This document shows positions 30,904 to 39,958 of a DNA stretch of 64,000 nucleotides, one piece after another. Position 1 is the first letter of the stretch. Each line of letters opens with the position of its first letter. A program made the position numbers and the translations under genes. The stretch covers positions 310,001 to 374,000 of the forward strand of contig NZ_JAVDDU010000004.1 in the NCBI RefSeq assembly GCF_030848505.1, given 5' to 3'. The notes beneath the pieces were generated by a model that worked only from the letters and a program-made list of their open reading frames with translations, did not search any database and was not told the DNA's origin. The DNA comes from Marinimicrobium hydrolyticum (GTDB lineage: Bacteria; Pseudomonadota; Gammaproteobacteria; Pseudomonadales; Cellvibrionaceae).

Positions 30904-32586
30904 TTACTGATAAACCCGGACATAGTCCACATACATACGCTGTGGAAAGCTACTGCTGCCATCCGGGTCGCCGGGCCATGTACCCCCGACTGCGACATTA
31001 AAGATAAAGAAGAAGGGGTGGTCGTATACCCAAGTACCATACTGCTCGACCTCAGCTTTGGTGACGCTATAAAAGTTATGATCATCGACAAACCAACTGA
31101 TGCCGTTTTCATCCCACTCAACCGCATAGACTCGGTAACGGGCATCCGCCGGCTCACCGAAGTTATGCGACCCGTTGATGGGTGTGTCGCCGGAATAGCC
31201 GGGTCCGTGCAGGGCGCCGTGACTCATATGAGGCTCGAAACCGACGTGCTCCATGATGTCCAGCTCGCCATTGTAGGGCCAGCCCACTTGCTCGAAGTCG
31301 TTGCCCATCATCCAGAACGCTGGCCAAATGCCCTGAGTCGTTGGCAGCTTAATGCGCGCTTCCATGCGGCCATAGGTGAATTCCTGTTTGCCCAAAGACT
31401 TCATCCGGGTGGACGTGTACTGACACAGACCATAGTGACATTGGTAGTTGTGCGGGTTTTCTTGTCGCGCCTCTAGCACCAAAACGTTGCTGTTAACTTC
31501 GGGGTCGTATTGAATAAAAGCGTTGTCCCCATCGGTGTAATACTGAAGCTCGCCATTACCCCAACCCCAATCACCGTTGCCTGTTTCAAAGGTCCAGTTG
31601 TTGTGATCGATGGTATCGAATTCATCGCTCCACACGAGTTGCAGGCCTGGCGTGGGATCGCCGCCGTTGCCACTCCCGTCGCTGTCGAATTGCAGCCAGT
31701 TTAGGTTGAAACCGCCACTGATGACATTGACCCGTACGGTGTGGGTGCCTGCGGGTAGTTCAATAGGGTCGGACTCTAGCGTGATCCAGTTTTGCCAACC
31801 ACCAGTATTGGCCACGTTCTGGGTACCGACGATCTCGCTGCCATTCAGATCCACGGTAAATGCGCCACCACCGACGGCGGATGCCACGCGGGACTGGATA
31901 GTGTAGGTGCCACCTTGCAAATCAATGGGGTATTCCAGCCATTCCCCCGCTTCCGTCCAGCCGACGTTGTAGTCGCCGCTGACGTCGGTGCAGATCTCAA
32001 TGTCCACGCCGTCATCGCGATATTGGCCGCCCTGATTGAAGGGGGTGGTATCGTGATAGTTCACGTAGTCCTGGGCCTGCAGGGTGATGGTCTCTGGACT
32101 GCCGCCGCCGTTGCTCGCTGTACCGTATACCTCAAACTCCCAGATTGAATAACCCCATTCGTTACCGGCGCTGCGACTAACGCCGTACATGCGAACGTAT
32201 CGATGACTCCCTGCGACACTGATATTGTCAGTACGGTCGCCAAAGGTGCCGCCCGATTCAGTGGCCAGGGTCACCCAGTCGGACCCATTGTTGGAACCGT
32301 GAATATGGTAGGTTTCAGCGTTGGCTGCTTCCCAGTGAATAACGACGCTGCTGAGCTCGTAAGCTTGGCCTAAATCCACGACTAGATAGGAAGGGTCTGT
32401 TTGCGCGGCCGACGCCCAGCGGGTGTTTCCGTTTCCGTCCACTGCGTTACTGGCGGGTAAATCCTCCGTGCTTGCCCAGGCCGATGCTCCTAGAGCTAAG
32501 TTTTCGCTTTGGGCGTTAGCTGCGGTGCTACCAAAGAATAAAAGGACGCACAGGGCTGTTTTGCTTAATCGTTTGATTATTCGCAT
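30904..32586 (-). CDS. Laminarinase-type GH16 with CBM32 and CBM6
   Basis: This 560-residue secreted enzyme is predicted to hydrolyse beta-1,3-glucan (laminarin). The signal peptide ends at AANA-Q (residue 25). An F5/8-type CBM32 spans about 28-156 (ALGASAWASTEDLPASNAVD), a CBM6 about 166-302 (AQDYVNY to LNWLQFD), a short Gly/Asp linker follows, and the GH16 domain runs from 316 to 560. Its active-site strand is GELDIMEHVG, with Glu441, Asp443 and Glu446. WPAFWMMG and GGTWPGDPDG are laminarinase (GH16_3-like) signatures. The ATG is preceded by AGGAGG. Confidence 0.94.
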   Translation of the reverse strand: MRIIKRLSKTALCVLLFFGSTAANAQSENLALGASAWASTEDLPASNAVDGNGNTRWASAAQTDPSYLVVDLGQAYELSSVVIHWEAANAETYHIHGSNNGSDWVTLATESGGTFGDRTDNISVAGSHRYVRMYGVSRSAGNEWGYSIWEFEVYGTASNGGGSPETITLQAQDYVNYHDTTPFNQGGQYRDDGVDIEICTDVSGDYNVGWTEAGEWLEYPIDLQGGTYTIQSRVASAVGGGAFTVDLNGSEIVGTQNVANTGGWQNWITLESDPIELPAGTHTVRVNVISGGFNLNWLQFDSDGSGNGGDPTPGLQLVWSDEFDTIDHNNWTFETGNGDWGWGNGELQYYTDGDNAFIQYDPEVNSNVLVLEARQENPHNYQCHYGLCQYTSTRMKSLGKQEFTYGRMEARIKLPTTQGIWPAFWMMGNDFEQVGWPYNGELDIMEHVGFEPHMSHGALHGPGYSGDTPINGSHNFGEPADARYRVYAVEWDENGISWFVDDHNFYSVTKAEVEQYGTWVYDHPFFFIFNVAVGGTWPGDPDGSSSFPQRMYVDYVRVYQ

Positions 32587-32985
32587 TTCTTCCTCCTGAC
32601 TTATTAAAATTGTGCAGGCAGTGCATTCCCTATCAAAGCGCTAAGGCCTCAAGCATCTGCTGCGTTAGGATCTCGAAACGCCGGCTAAACCGCAGCCGGA
32701 TCCACGCAAAGCTCCTCCAGCAAAATTCGAGCTGCTGATTTATCGCGCTCACTGCATTGATCCGCTGATTGCGCAGGCTCCCGACGTTACTTGGGTATGA
32801 AGTCGTCGTCGTCCCACTGTCACCGAATGGAAAAGGTGGGACTATCTGAGGGAAGTAGGAGAAAATGCCCAGAGAGCGGATTAAAGGCCGAAAGAGTGCT
32901 CTAAAGGCATGGAAAGCCAAGGTTTAAGCGCACTTGACGTTGCAGCAGGGTTTGTTGACTCAAGTGTGAACACATTTCATGCCCG
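32587..32985. other. 399-base spacer without a convincing gene
   Basis: The plus-strand frame at about 32676-32811 reads in protein-like fashion (DLETPAKPQPDPRKAPPAKF and on to a TGA). It has stops at both ends and no start. A 20-codon basic frame (32865-32927) has AGGAG upstream. A minus-strand frame of 95 codons also exists. None matches a family I know. The segment may be a decayed gene remnant. Confidence 0.3.
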
Positions 32986-33456
32986 TTATTCCACAGGCAA
33001 GGCAGTGCTGTTAATGGGTGATTTAAGTACAAAGGATGAATGCACGCCGCTCACCCCTTCGATTCGGGTAAGTTTGTGCAGCAGAAACTGCTGGTAGCCA
33101 TCCATATCCTTAACGATCACCTTCAACAGATAATCCGCCGATTGCCCGGTAATCAGGTGACACTCCAGCACTTCTGGATAGCCGGCAATGGTCTCCTCAA
33201 AGGCGCCAAAACGATCCGGCGTGTGCTTATCCATGCTTATCTGAATAAACGCCATCAAATTCAGCCCCAACTTGCGGGCGTTCAAGAGCGCCACATAGCC
33301 ATCAATCAGGCCGTCTTCCTCCAGTTGGCGAACCCGCCGCAAACAGGGCGAAGGGGAGAGGTTAATGGCCTCGGCCAGCTCCTGATTGGAGATTCGCCCC
33401 CTTTCCTGAAGGATTTGCAGTATCTGCCGGTCATACCGGTTTAGGTCAATTGTCAC
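32986..33456 (-). CDS. Lrp/AsnC-family transcriptional regulator
   Basis: This 156-residue regulator has an N-terminal winged helix (LNRYDRQILQILQERGRISN, LSPSPCLRRVRQLEEDGLI) and a C-terminal RAM ligand-binding domain (FEETIAGYPEVLECHLITG, DYLLKVIVKDM, GVHSSFVLK). Lrp-type proteins sense amino acids, often leucine. The GTG at 33456 gives the family-typical short N-terminus; a TTG at 33468 would add four residues. It is divergent from leuA across a 305-base spacer, so leuA is the natural candidate target. That link is inferred from position. Confidence 0.92.
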   Translation of the reverse strand: MTIDLNRYDRQILQILQERGRISNQELAEAINLSPSPCLRRVRQLEEDGLIDGYVALLNARKLGLNLMAFIQISMDKHTPDRFGAFEETIAGYPEVLECHLITGQSADYLLKVIVKDMDGYQQFLLHKLTRIEGVSGVHSSFVLKSPINSTALPVE

Positions 33457-33591
33457 GGGAGGTTCCAATATATGTCAATTAAAGAGCGTTTTCGGCAATT
33501 ATATTGCTAACAAAAACTCGTGGGAACAATACTAGCAATAATCTATCGTTAATATCGACATATAATAACCCCATGCCTGAGTTTGGAAGCG

Positions 33592-33761
33592 GGTCCGTGC
33601 GAGTCGCACGGGCACTTCAGCCACAAGCTGCCCGTCGGACCGGTTAGACGCGTGAATGCCACAAGCGGATCACGCCGACCGGATGTTTTAGGGTCACCCC
33701 CTGAAGCAAGCCCAATGGAGCACTTCCGCAGGCCCATTATTTGCCAGCATTGGAGCCCAGC
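33592..33761 (+). promoter_or_regulatory. Structured leuA leader with two hairpins sharing a loop sequence (candidate regulatory RNA)
   Basis: By hand folding, GGTCCG (33592-33597) pairs with CGGACC (33636-33641). It encloses a short hairpin, TGCG/CGCA (33598-33608), and a six-base stem, CGGGCA/TGCCCG (33609-33614 with 33629-33634). A second stem, GCGTGA/TCACGC (33650-33655 with 33670-33675), follows. Both main stems close 14-base loops that contain the identical nonamer GCCACAAGC (33620-33628 and 33658-33666). Downstream, 33712-33717 (CCAATG) can pair with 33748-33753 next to the leuA ribosome site, or the overlapping AATGG can pair with CCATT (33734-33738). No leucine-rich leader peptide is seen. 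No known riboswitch class was recognised. Confidence 0.6.
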
Positions 33762-35429
33762 ATGATTCCTGATCCCGCCCTTAAGTACCGCCGCTTTGAG
33801 CCCGTTCAATTGCCTGATCGGCAGTGGCCCAACCGTGTGCTCGATAAGCCCCCCATCTGGATGAGCACCGACCTGCGCGACGGCAATCAGGCGCTGATCG
33901 ACCCCATGTCCGTGGACACAAAGATGCGCTTCTTCCAAGCTCTGGTGGGCATGGGTTTCAAAGAAATTGAAGTGGGCTTTCCGTCCGCCTCGGAAACCGA
34001 CTTTACTTTCGTTCGGCGGTTGATCGAGGAAGACCTGATTCCCGACGACGTCACCATCGAAGTGCTCACTCAGGCGCGCCGGGATTTGATTGAAAGAACC
34101 GTTGAGTCCCTCAAAGGTGCCCGCCGGGCCATCTTGCACATGTACAACCCCATCGCCCCGGCGTTCCGGAAAATCGTGTACAAAACCGATAAGGAAGGGG
34201 TGAAAAACATCGCCATTCAGGGTACGCAATGGGTGCGCGAGTTGACCGCTACCCAGCCGGAAACCGAATGGGTCTATCAATATTCCCCGGAAGTGTTCTC
34301 CAGTACCGAAGTGGAATTCGCGAAAGAGGTGTGTGATGCGGTGGCCGAAGTTTGGCAGCCCACGCCGGAGAACAAAATTATTTTCAATTTGCCGGCCACC
34401 GTGGAAATGTCCACGCCCAACACCTACGCCGATCAAATTGAATGGATGCACCGCAATTTAAACAATCGCGATTGCATCATTCTGAGCGTACATCCGCACA
34501 ACGATCGCGGTACCGCCGTAGCGGCTGCCGAGTTGGCCGTAATGGCTGGCGCCGATCGGGTGGAAGGCTGTTTGTTTGGCAACGGCGAGCGCACCGGCAA
34601 TGTGGACCTGATTACTCTGGCTTTGAATCTTTATTCCCAGGGTGTGAATCCCGGCCTCGACTTTACCGACATCGATCAGGTGCGCCAGTTGGTGGAAGAG
34701 TGTAATCAGTTGCCAGTGCACCCGCGCCATCCTTATGCCGGCGAGTTGGTGTTTACGGCGTTCTCGGGTTCTCATCAGGACGCCATCAAAAAAGGTTTCG
34801 CGGTGCAAGATCCGGACGGTATTTGGGAAGTCCCTTATCTGCCCATCGACCCGGCGGATTTGAAGCGCAGTTACGATGCGGTGGTACGGGTTAACAGCCA
34901 GTCCGGCAAGGGCGGTGTCAGTTTTCTGTTGCAGCAGCAGGCGGGTTTCGAATTGCCTCGGCGTCTGCAAATTGAATTCAGTGGCGTGGTGCAGAAGGTC
35001 AGCGAAACCAGTGGTAAGGAAGTTCCCAGCGCGGATATCTATCGGCTTTTTGAAAACGAGTATTTGCAACTGGAAACGCCGTACCGCTACAGCAGCAGCA
35101 AAGTGAGTGATCAGGCCGAAGCCGACGAGGCCGCGGTGCACACCTTGATTCGTGCGCAATTCCAGGGTCAAGAGGTAGAGCTGCAAGGGCAGGGCAATGG
35201 CCCCATTGACGCCGCCGCCAAAGCGTTGAGCGAACACAGTGGCCAGCAGATAACCGTGGTGGACTACCACGAACACGCCATGGGCCAAGGCTCGGATGTG
35301 GCCGCCGTGTGCTACGTGGAAATCAAAGTGGGCGACAGCAAACCCCTGTTTGGCATCGGTCAGGACCGCAACATAGTGGCAGCTGCTATCAAAGCCTTGA
35401 TCAATGGTGTTAACCGTTACCTGAAATAA
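33762..35429 (+). CDS. leuA: 2-isopropylmalate synthase (class 2 LeuA)
   Basis: LeuA condenses acetyl-CoA with 2-ketoisovalerate, the first committed step of leucine synthesis. From ATG 33762 (TTGGAG six bases upstream) the product is 555 residues, the length of the longer class found in Pseudomonas and Corynebacterium. The catalytic TIM barrel has [11 protein letters not shown] with the metal ligand and the HPHNDRGT motif; [11 protein letters not shown] follows. The C-terminal regulatory domain (about 430-555), which binds leucine, is present. An upstream in-frame ATG at 33741 lies in the leader. The gene stands alone, apart from leuBCD. Confidence 0.97.
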   Translation: MIPDPALKYRRFEPVQLPDRQWPNRVLDKPPIWMSTDLRDGNQALIDPMSVDTKMRFFQALVGMGFKEIEVGFPSASETDFTFVRRLIEEDLIPDDVTIEVLTQARRDLIERTVESLKGARRAILHMYNPIAPAFRKIVYKTDKEGVKNIAIQGTQWVRELTATQPETEWVYQYSPEVFSSTEVEFAKEVCDAVAEVWQPTPENKIIFNLPATVEMSTPNTYADQIEWMHRNLNNRDCIILSVHPHNDRGTAVAAAELAVMAGADRVEGCLFGNGERTGNVDLITLALNLYSQGVNPGLDFTDIDQVRQLVEECNQLPVHPRHPYAGELVFTAFSGSHQDAIKKGFAVQDPDGIWEVPYLPIDPADLKRSYDAVVRVNSQSGKGGVSFLLQQQAGFELPRRLQIEFSGVVQKVSETSGKEVPSADIYRLFENEYLQLETPYRYSSSKVSDQAEADEAAVHTLIRAQFQGQEVELQGQGNGPIDAAAKALSEHSGQQITVVDYHEHAMGQGSDVAAVCYVEIKVGDSKPLFGIGQDRNIVAAAIKALINGVNRYLK

Positions 35430-35450
35430 GCTTAGCAAGCGTCAGCGTAT

Positions 35451-35480
35451 CGGGCCCCATCTTTTGCGAGATGGGGCCCG
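35451..35480 (+). terminator. Strong hairpin terminator after leuA
   Basis: CGGGCCCCATCT (35451-35462) and AGATGGGGCCCG (35469-35480) form a perfect 12-base stem with a six-base loop, 22 bases past the leuA stop. The downstream sequence is only moderately T-rich. Confidence 0.75.
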
Positions 35481-35582
35481 TGTGTGTATTGACAATCTAA
35501 AAAGTCTGGCACATTTCTCTTTATCGCCGAAAAGCTGCTATATTGTCTTTCAAACTTAAAAAGCCTGGCTTTTGTAAGGTTA

Positions 35583-37352
35583 ATGGGAATGGCATTATCG
35601 AGCTTTGGAAAGCTGCCTGGGGCACATATACACCAAAGGTGCCTTTACTGGTTTCTTTTGCTCTGTAGTTTGTTTTTCTACCCCGCCCAGGCCACCGATA
35701 CACGTCCCACCCTCGACATAAGCACCTTGTCTGAAACCCTCTTGAGAGCCCCGGCAGAGTTTCGCAAAGACACCGTCGAAACATCCTTTTCTGCCGTTCA
35801 AACCCGAGACTTTAAGCCGCTTACCGACCGGGACATTAACCAGGGCATTACCGAACAAGCCTATTGGCTTCGGGTTACGCTCAGCAACACCGGCGATGCC
35901 CCCGTGACCTGGGTACTCAATCATGAAACCAGCTACATCGATCACATGCAGGTGTACTTTCGGGATGCGCACAGTGAGCGTTTCCAGAGCCTCGCGCTTT
36001 CTGATCGAGTGCCCTTTCACGATCGGCCACTGAACTACCGAAAGCTGGCTTTTCAACACACCACCGACGCTAACAGCCACACCGAACTGTATGTAAAGCT
36101 GTACTTTGATAATGCGGATTCGGTGAGCCTTAATTTCCACCTACGGGAAGCGTCGGTTTTTATTCAGCAGGCGCAGGCGGAGCATCTTTTCTATGGTGGC
36201 TATTACGGGGTGATGCTTAGCCTGATGACCATCGCCATGGTTATCGCCTTACTGCTCCGCAACACGACGGCGTTGATGTATGCCGCCCTCCTGCTGGCGA
36301 CCACCACCAAATGGTTGCTGCTCAATGGCTACGGTTTTCAATATGTGTGGCCCAACAGTGTCTTCTTTCAGAACGAAGGCTTCCACATTGTCTTCTTGTT
36401 GTTCGCTGTTTGTGGGCTGCAGTTTTCAAAGTCGTTTTTGAAGCTGGATTTTTATTTTCCTCGGGTCCACACGCTGTTTTCGGCCCTGCAAGCCGTTTGT
36501 CTACTGGGCATAGTGATGCGCTTCGCCGGCTGGTATGTGCCGATTCTGCATTTGTCTTACACCATGTTGGCGGTACTGGCCCTGGTGATTCCCGCCGCGA
36601 GCTGGGCCGTATGGCGGCGAGGCGCGCATCATGCCCGCTGGTATACCTACGCTTGGCTGATTTACTCCTGTACGCTCTGGCTCGCGCTCGGCAGCGCTTC
36701 TTTCACTTGGTTCAATTGGGGCATGCAACCTTTGATGATTCTGCAATTGGGCAGTTTATTGGAGGTGGGTTTACTGATGGTGGCCATGAGTGAAGGCCTG
36801 ATGGGATTGGAAAATGATCGCCGTCAGGCGCTCGCGATGGCCAACCAGGATCCTTTGACCGGCCTGGGCAATCGGCGCCTATTGCAGGTGGAGTTTGAGA
36901 ACTTTAAAGAGCGCTACCAGCGCGGTAAAAAACCGGTCTTTTTGATCATGATTGACTTGGATCATTTTAAAGCCGTAAACGACCAATACGGACACGACGC
37001 TGGGGACGTGGTGCTAAAAAAAGTGGCTAAGCTGCTGCGCTCACACAGTCGCGACAAAGATGTTTGCATTCGTTACGGTGGCGAGGAGTTTGCTCTTCTA
37101 TTGGAGGCGGACAATCAAGAGGAGGCGCTGGCCGTCAGTGAACGGATACGGCGCGAGTTCGCGAGTACGCCCACGCCTTATGAGGGTCAGTTGATAGAGC
37201 ACACCCTCAGTAGTGGCATTACCCCGGTGTTGAGCCAAGGCCAGAGCTTCAACGTTAAAGAAATGATGCGTCGGGCCGATGCCGCGCTCTATCAGGGCAA
37301 AGCAACGGGCCGAAACCGTACGGTTATCTACGAGGAAGAGCACGTAGACTAA
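35583..37352 (+). CDS. 7TMR-DISM diguanylate cyclase
   Basis: This 589-residue protein makes cyclic di-GMP in response to a periplasmic signal. A signal peptide ends near YPAQA-T (residue 38). A 7TMR-DISMED2-type extracellular domain spans about 60-190 (TEQAYWLRVTLSNTGDAPVTW), as in carbohydrate-sensing receptors. Seven membrane helices follow (about 200-405). The GGDEF domain (about 425-585) has LTGLGNRR, the active-site GGEEF at 499-503 and GRNRTV. The A site is intact, so activity is expected. It is flanked by terminators on both sides and is therefore probably monocistronic. Confidence 0.94.
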   Translation: MGMALSSFGKLPGAHIHQRCLYWFLLLCSLFFYPAQATDTRPTLDISTLSETLLRAPAEFRKDTVETSFSAVQTRDFKPLTDRDINQGITEQAYWLRVTLSNTGDAPVTWVLNHETSYIDHMQVYFRDAHSERFQSLALSDRVPFHDRPLNYRKLAFQHTTDANSHTELYVKLYFDNADSVSLNFHLREASVFIQQAQAEHLFYGGYYGVMLSLMTIAMVIALLLRNTTALMYAALLLATTTKWLLLNGYGFQYVWPNSVFFQNEGFHIVFLLFAVCGLQFSKSFLKLDFYFPRVHTLFSALQAVCLLGIVMRFAGWYVPILHLSYTMLAVLALVIPAASWAVWRRGAHHARWYTYAWLIYSCTLWLALGSASFTWFNWGMQPLMILQLGSLLEVGLLMVAMSEGLMGLENDRRQALAMANQDPLTGLGNRRLLQVEFENFKERYQRGKKPVFLIMIDLDHFKAVNDQYGHDAGDVVLKKVAKLLRSHSRDKDVCIRYGGEEFALLLEADNQEEALAVSERIRREFASTPTPYEGQLIEHTLSSGITPVLSQGQSFNVKEMMRRADAALYQGKATGRNRTVIYEEEHVD

Positions 37353-37398
37353 GGGCGGAGAACTCCCCAAGCTGGCCAGTGTCTCATCCCTAGCGAAG

Positions 37399-37425
37399 GG
37401 CCCCGCTGTTAACGGGGCCTTTTTT
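37399..37425 (+). terminator. Rho-independent terminator after the 7TMR diguanylate cyclase
   Basis: GGCCCCG (37399-37405) pairs with CGGGGCC (37413-37419), followed by six Ts (37420-37425), 47 bases past the stop codon. Confidence 0.92.
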
Positions 37426-37431
37426 CGCACA

Positions 37432-37455
37432 CCCAATGAAACCGGTTTCATTGGG
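37432..37455. promoter_or_regulatory. 24-bp perfect palindrome, LacI-family operator type
   Basis: CCCAATGAAACC (37432-37443) is followed immediately by its exact reverse complement (37444-37455), giving the central TGAAACCGGTTTCA typical of LacI/GalR-family operators with a central CG. It lies 88 bases upstream of the GMC dehydrogenase start and just after a terminator, as expected for a repressor site of that operon. No LacI-type gene is in this window. Confidence 0.75.
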
Positions 37456-37543
37456 GCCCAAGCTGGGACATAATGTGCCCACCTATAACATAAACGCCCA
37501 AAGTGAGAGTTACTCAGGCGGTATTCTTCTGGATGGATTTTCT

Positions 37544-39262
37544 ATGAGCAAAACCCCTCAGTCAGCGGCTATCGTCGGCGCTGGCGCCGACAGCCATCGC
37601 TACGATGCCATCGTCATAGGTTCTGGAATCTCTGGCGGCTGGGCCGCCAAAGAGCTGTGCGAAAAAGGCCTGAGTACCTTAGTTCTCGAGCGCGGCCGGG
37701 ACGTTAAGCACGTCCAGGATTACCCCACCGCCCATAAAGAGAATTGGGAGATGCCCCTGCGGGGCGAGATGTCCGCCGAGTTCCGGCGCGAAAACCCGAT
37801 TTTGTCTCGCTGTTACGCCATCAGTCAGGCGACCGAGCATTTCTTCGTCAAAGACAATGAACACCCCTACCAGCAGGACAAGCCCTTCGATTGGATTCGC
37901 GGCTATCAGGTGGGCGGCAAGTCGTTGATGTGGGCGCGCTGGGTGCAGCGCTGGAACGAATTCGACTTTGAAAGTAACGTCAAAAATGGCGTGGGCATCG
38001 ATTGGCCTATCCGTTATGAGGATTTAGCGCCCTGGTACAGCTACGTGGAGAAGTTTGCCGGTATCAGCGGTAATCGCGATGGCCTGGCGGCCATTCCCGA
38101 TGGGGAGTTTCTACCGCCCATGGAGATGAACGCAGTGGAGAGGCATTTTAAGAGTGCCATCGAGTCGAATTTTCCCGGCCGCCACCTAGTGATCTCCCGC
38201 ACCGCCAATCTGTCTCAGGCTCATCTGGGGCGGGGCCCCTGTTTATATCGTGCCCGCTGTGCTCGGGGCTGTCCTTACGGCGGTTACTTCAGCAGTAACT
38301 CCGCGACGCTGCCCGCCGCCGCTGCCACCGGCAACCTCACCATGCGCCCTCATTCCGTGGTGCACTCGATTATTTATGATCCCAAGACAGAGCGCGCTAC
38401 AGGCGTACGCGTGGTGGACGCCGAGACGCTGGAGATGACCGAGTATTTCGCGCGCATCATTTTTGTGAATGCCAGTACACTAAACACCACCTTGATTCTA
38501 AAAAACTCCACCAGCGACCGATTCCCCAACGGCCTGGGCAACGACAGCGGGGCTCTGGGCCACTACCTGATGGATCACAACTACCGGGCAAGCCTGACCG
38601 CCGATGTGCCCGGTATGGAGGAGGATTACTATTTCGGACGCCGGCCAACGGGTACTTATCTGCCCAGATTCCGAAATATCTTCGACGACAAGCAGGACTA
38701 TGTCGGGGGCTTCTCTTATTCCGTGGGTGCACAGCGGCAAGTGGGTAATGTTCAGCCCGGCGATACGCCCCTGGGGGCGGAATTCAAGGACAAAATGACT
38801 CACGTAGGCCCCTGGAGTATCTACATGGGCGGTATGGGCGAGCACCTGCCGTACTACGATAACAAGGTAAGCCTCAGCAAAACCCGCACCGACGCCTGGG
38901 GCATGCCCCTGCTGGAGATCGATTGCGAGTACAAAGACAACGAAGACCGCATGGTGAAGGACATTCATCAAAGCGGTGCGGAAATGCTGGAGCGGGCGGG
39001 TTACACCAACATCCAGCCCCGCAACACCCAACAAGCTCCGGGCCTGGCCATTCACGAGATGGGCACGGCACGAATGGGTCGCGACCCAAAAACCTCGGTG
39101 CTTAATGGCTATAACCAAATGCACGCCGTTAAGAATGTGTTTGTGACCGACGGTTCCGCTATGACGTCATCCGCGTGTCAGAACCCCTCGCTCACCTACA
39201 TGGCGCTCACCGCCCGAGCCGTGGATTACGCGGTTCGTGAACTCAACAAACGCAATCTATAG
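37544..39262 (+). CDS. GMC-family FAD oxidoreductase (dehydrogenase large subunit), copy 2
   Basis: This 572-residue flavoenzyme is paralogous to the gene at 14809. They share IVIGSGISGGWAAKELCE (FAD loop with Gly26, Gly28 and Gly31 here), IDWPIRYEDLAPWYSYVEKF, the cysteine-rich ARCARGCPYGGYFSSNSATL and the C-terminal HEMGTARMGRDPKTSVLNG. Start 37544 was chosen because the longer frame from 37436 runs through the operator palindrome. It lacks its own signal and is followed by a small subunit with a twin-arginine leader (39271), suggesting piggy-back Tat export. It probably oxidises a sugar or polyol; the substrate is unknown. The operator at 37432 implies sugar-dependent control. Confidence 0.9.
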   Translation: MSKTPQSAAIVGAGADSHRYDAIVIGSGISGGWAAKELCEKGLSTLVLERGRDVKHVQDYPTAHKENWEMPLRGEMSAEFRRENPILSRCYAISQATEHFFVKDNEHPYQQDKPFDWIRGYQVGGKSLMWARWVQRWNEFDFESNVKNGVGIDWPIRYEDLAPWYSYVEKFAGISGNRDGLAAIPDGEFLPPMEMNAVERHFKSAIESNFPGRHLVISRTANLSQAHLGRGPCLYRARCARGCPYGGYFSSNSATLPAAAATGNLTMRPHSVVHSIIYDPKTERATGVRVVDAETLEMTEYFARIIFVNASTLNTTLILKNSTSDRFPNGLGNDSGALGHYLMDHNYRASLTADVPGMEEDYYFGRRPTGTYLPRFRNIFDDKQDYVGGFSYSVGAQRQVGNVQPGDTPLGAEFKDKMTHVGPWSIYMGGMGEHLPYYDNKVSLSKTRTDAWGMPLLEIDCEYKDNEDRMVKDIHQSGAEMLERAGYTNIQPRNTQQAPGLAIHEMGTARMGRDPKTSVLNGYNQMHAVKNVFVTDGSAMTSSACQNPSLTYMALTARAVDYAVRELNKRNL

Positions 39263-39270
39263 GAGGCCCC

Positions 39271-39828
39271 ATGATGAATCGCAGACAGGCCCTGCAGGCC
39301 ATGATGGGCGCCCTGGGGCTTGCCAGTACCGCTCAGGTATTTGGCGCCCGCGTCCTCTTCGGAGATGTACCTGCCCACACCATCCGACCCGTTCTGACCG
39401 ACAGCGAGGTCAAGCTGCTGGATGAGGTCGCGGAGACCATTTTGCCCGAAACGCCGGACTCACCCGGTGCCAAAGCCGCCAAGGTGGGCGAGTTTATGCA
39501 GGAAATGGTGAGCGCTTACTACGATTTGCTGGACCAGCAGATTTTCTTGAACGGTTTGGCGACCTTCCAGCAACGAGTGACCGAGCGTTACAGCGCGTCC
39601 TTCCTGAGCGTAAGCGCTTCCCAGCGCAAAGAGTTCCTGTTGACGCTGGAGCAGGATAGTGACGCCACCTACTATCAAATGATCAAGCAACTGGCGGTCT
39701 GGGGCTACTTCTCCTCCGAAGTGGGTGTTAAACAGGCGCTACGTTTTGCGCCCATTCCCGGTCGCTACGATGGGCAAGTGAAAATCGAGCCCGGCACCAC
39801 AGCCTGGGCTAACATTGGAGGGGTCTAG
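39271..39828 (+). CDS. Gluconate 2-dehydrogenase subunit 3-like protein with Tat-type leader, copy 2
   Basis: This 185-residue partner of the GMC enzyme upstream begins MMNRRQALQAMMGALGLAST, a twin-arginine-like signal with an A-x-A region near residue 28. The subunit 3 core DEVAETILPETPDSPGAKAAK and LAVWGYFSSEVGVK parallels the copy at 16517. AGGAGG lies four bases before the first ATG, so the second ATG (39274) is an equal or better start. The eight-base gap to the GMC gene indicates one operon. Confidence 0.88.
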   Translation: MMNRRQALQAMMGALGLASTAQVFGARVLFGDVPAHTIRPVLTDSEVKLLDEVAETILPETPDSPGAKAAKVGEFMQEMVSAYYDLLDQQIFLNGLATFQQRVTERYSASFLSVSASQRKEFLLTLEQDSDATYYQMIKQLAVWGYFSSEVGVKQALRFAPIPGRYDGQVKIEPGTTAWANIGGV

Positions 39829-39958
39829 CTGGCGAGCCTCGGCGTGAATCTTTGGGATTGTGGGGCCAAAATAATATAAATGAATCATGCGCCATGCGGG
39901 TGTCGCTGCTACACTTTGGGGGAAGGGATCTGATTTCACGCCGCCCAATGAGCATTTG

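Noticed and set aside
30814-31476. A 220-codon plus-strand frame opposite the laminarinase
   Set aside because: It starts inside the esterase end and runs through a strong terminator; there are no domain signs.
33573-33647. A 24-codon frame at the start of the leuA leader as an attenuation leader peptide
   Set aside because: It has only one leucine codon and no ribosome site, so classical leucine attenuation is not supported.
33549-35438. Two long minus-strand open frames (about 300 and 326 codons) opposite leuA
   Set aside because: They mirror the strong codon bias of leuA, have no recognisable domains or ribosome sites, and leuA is unambiguous.
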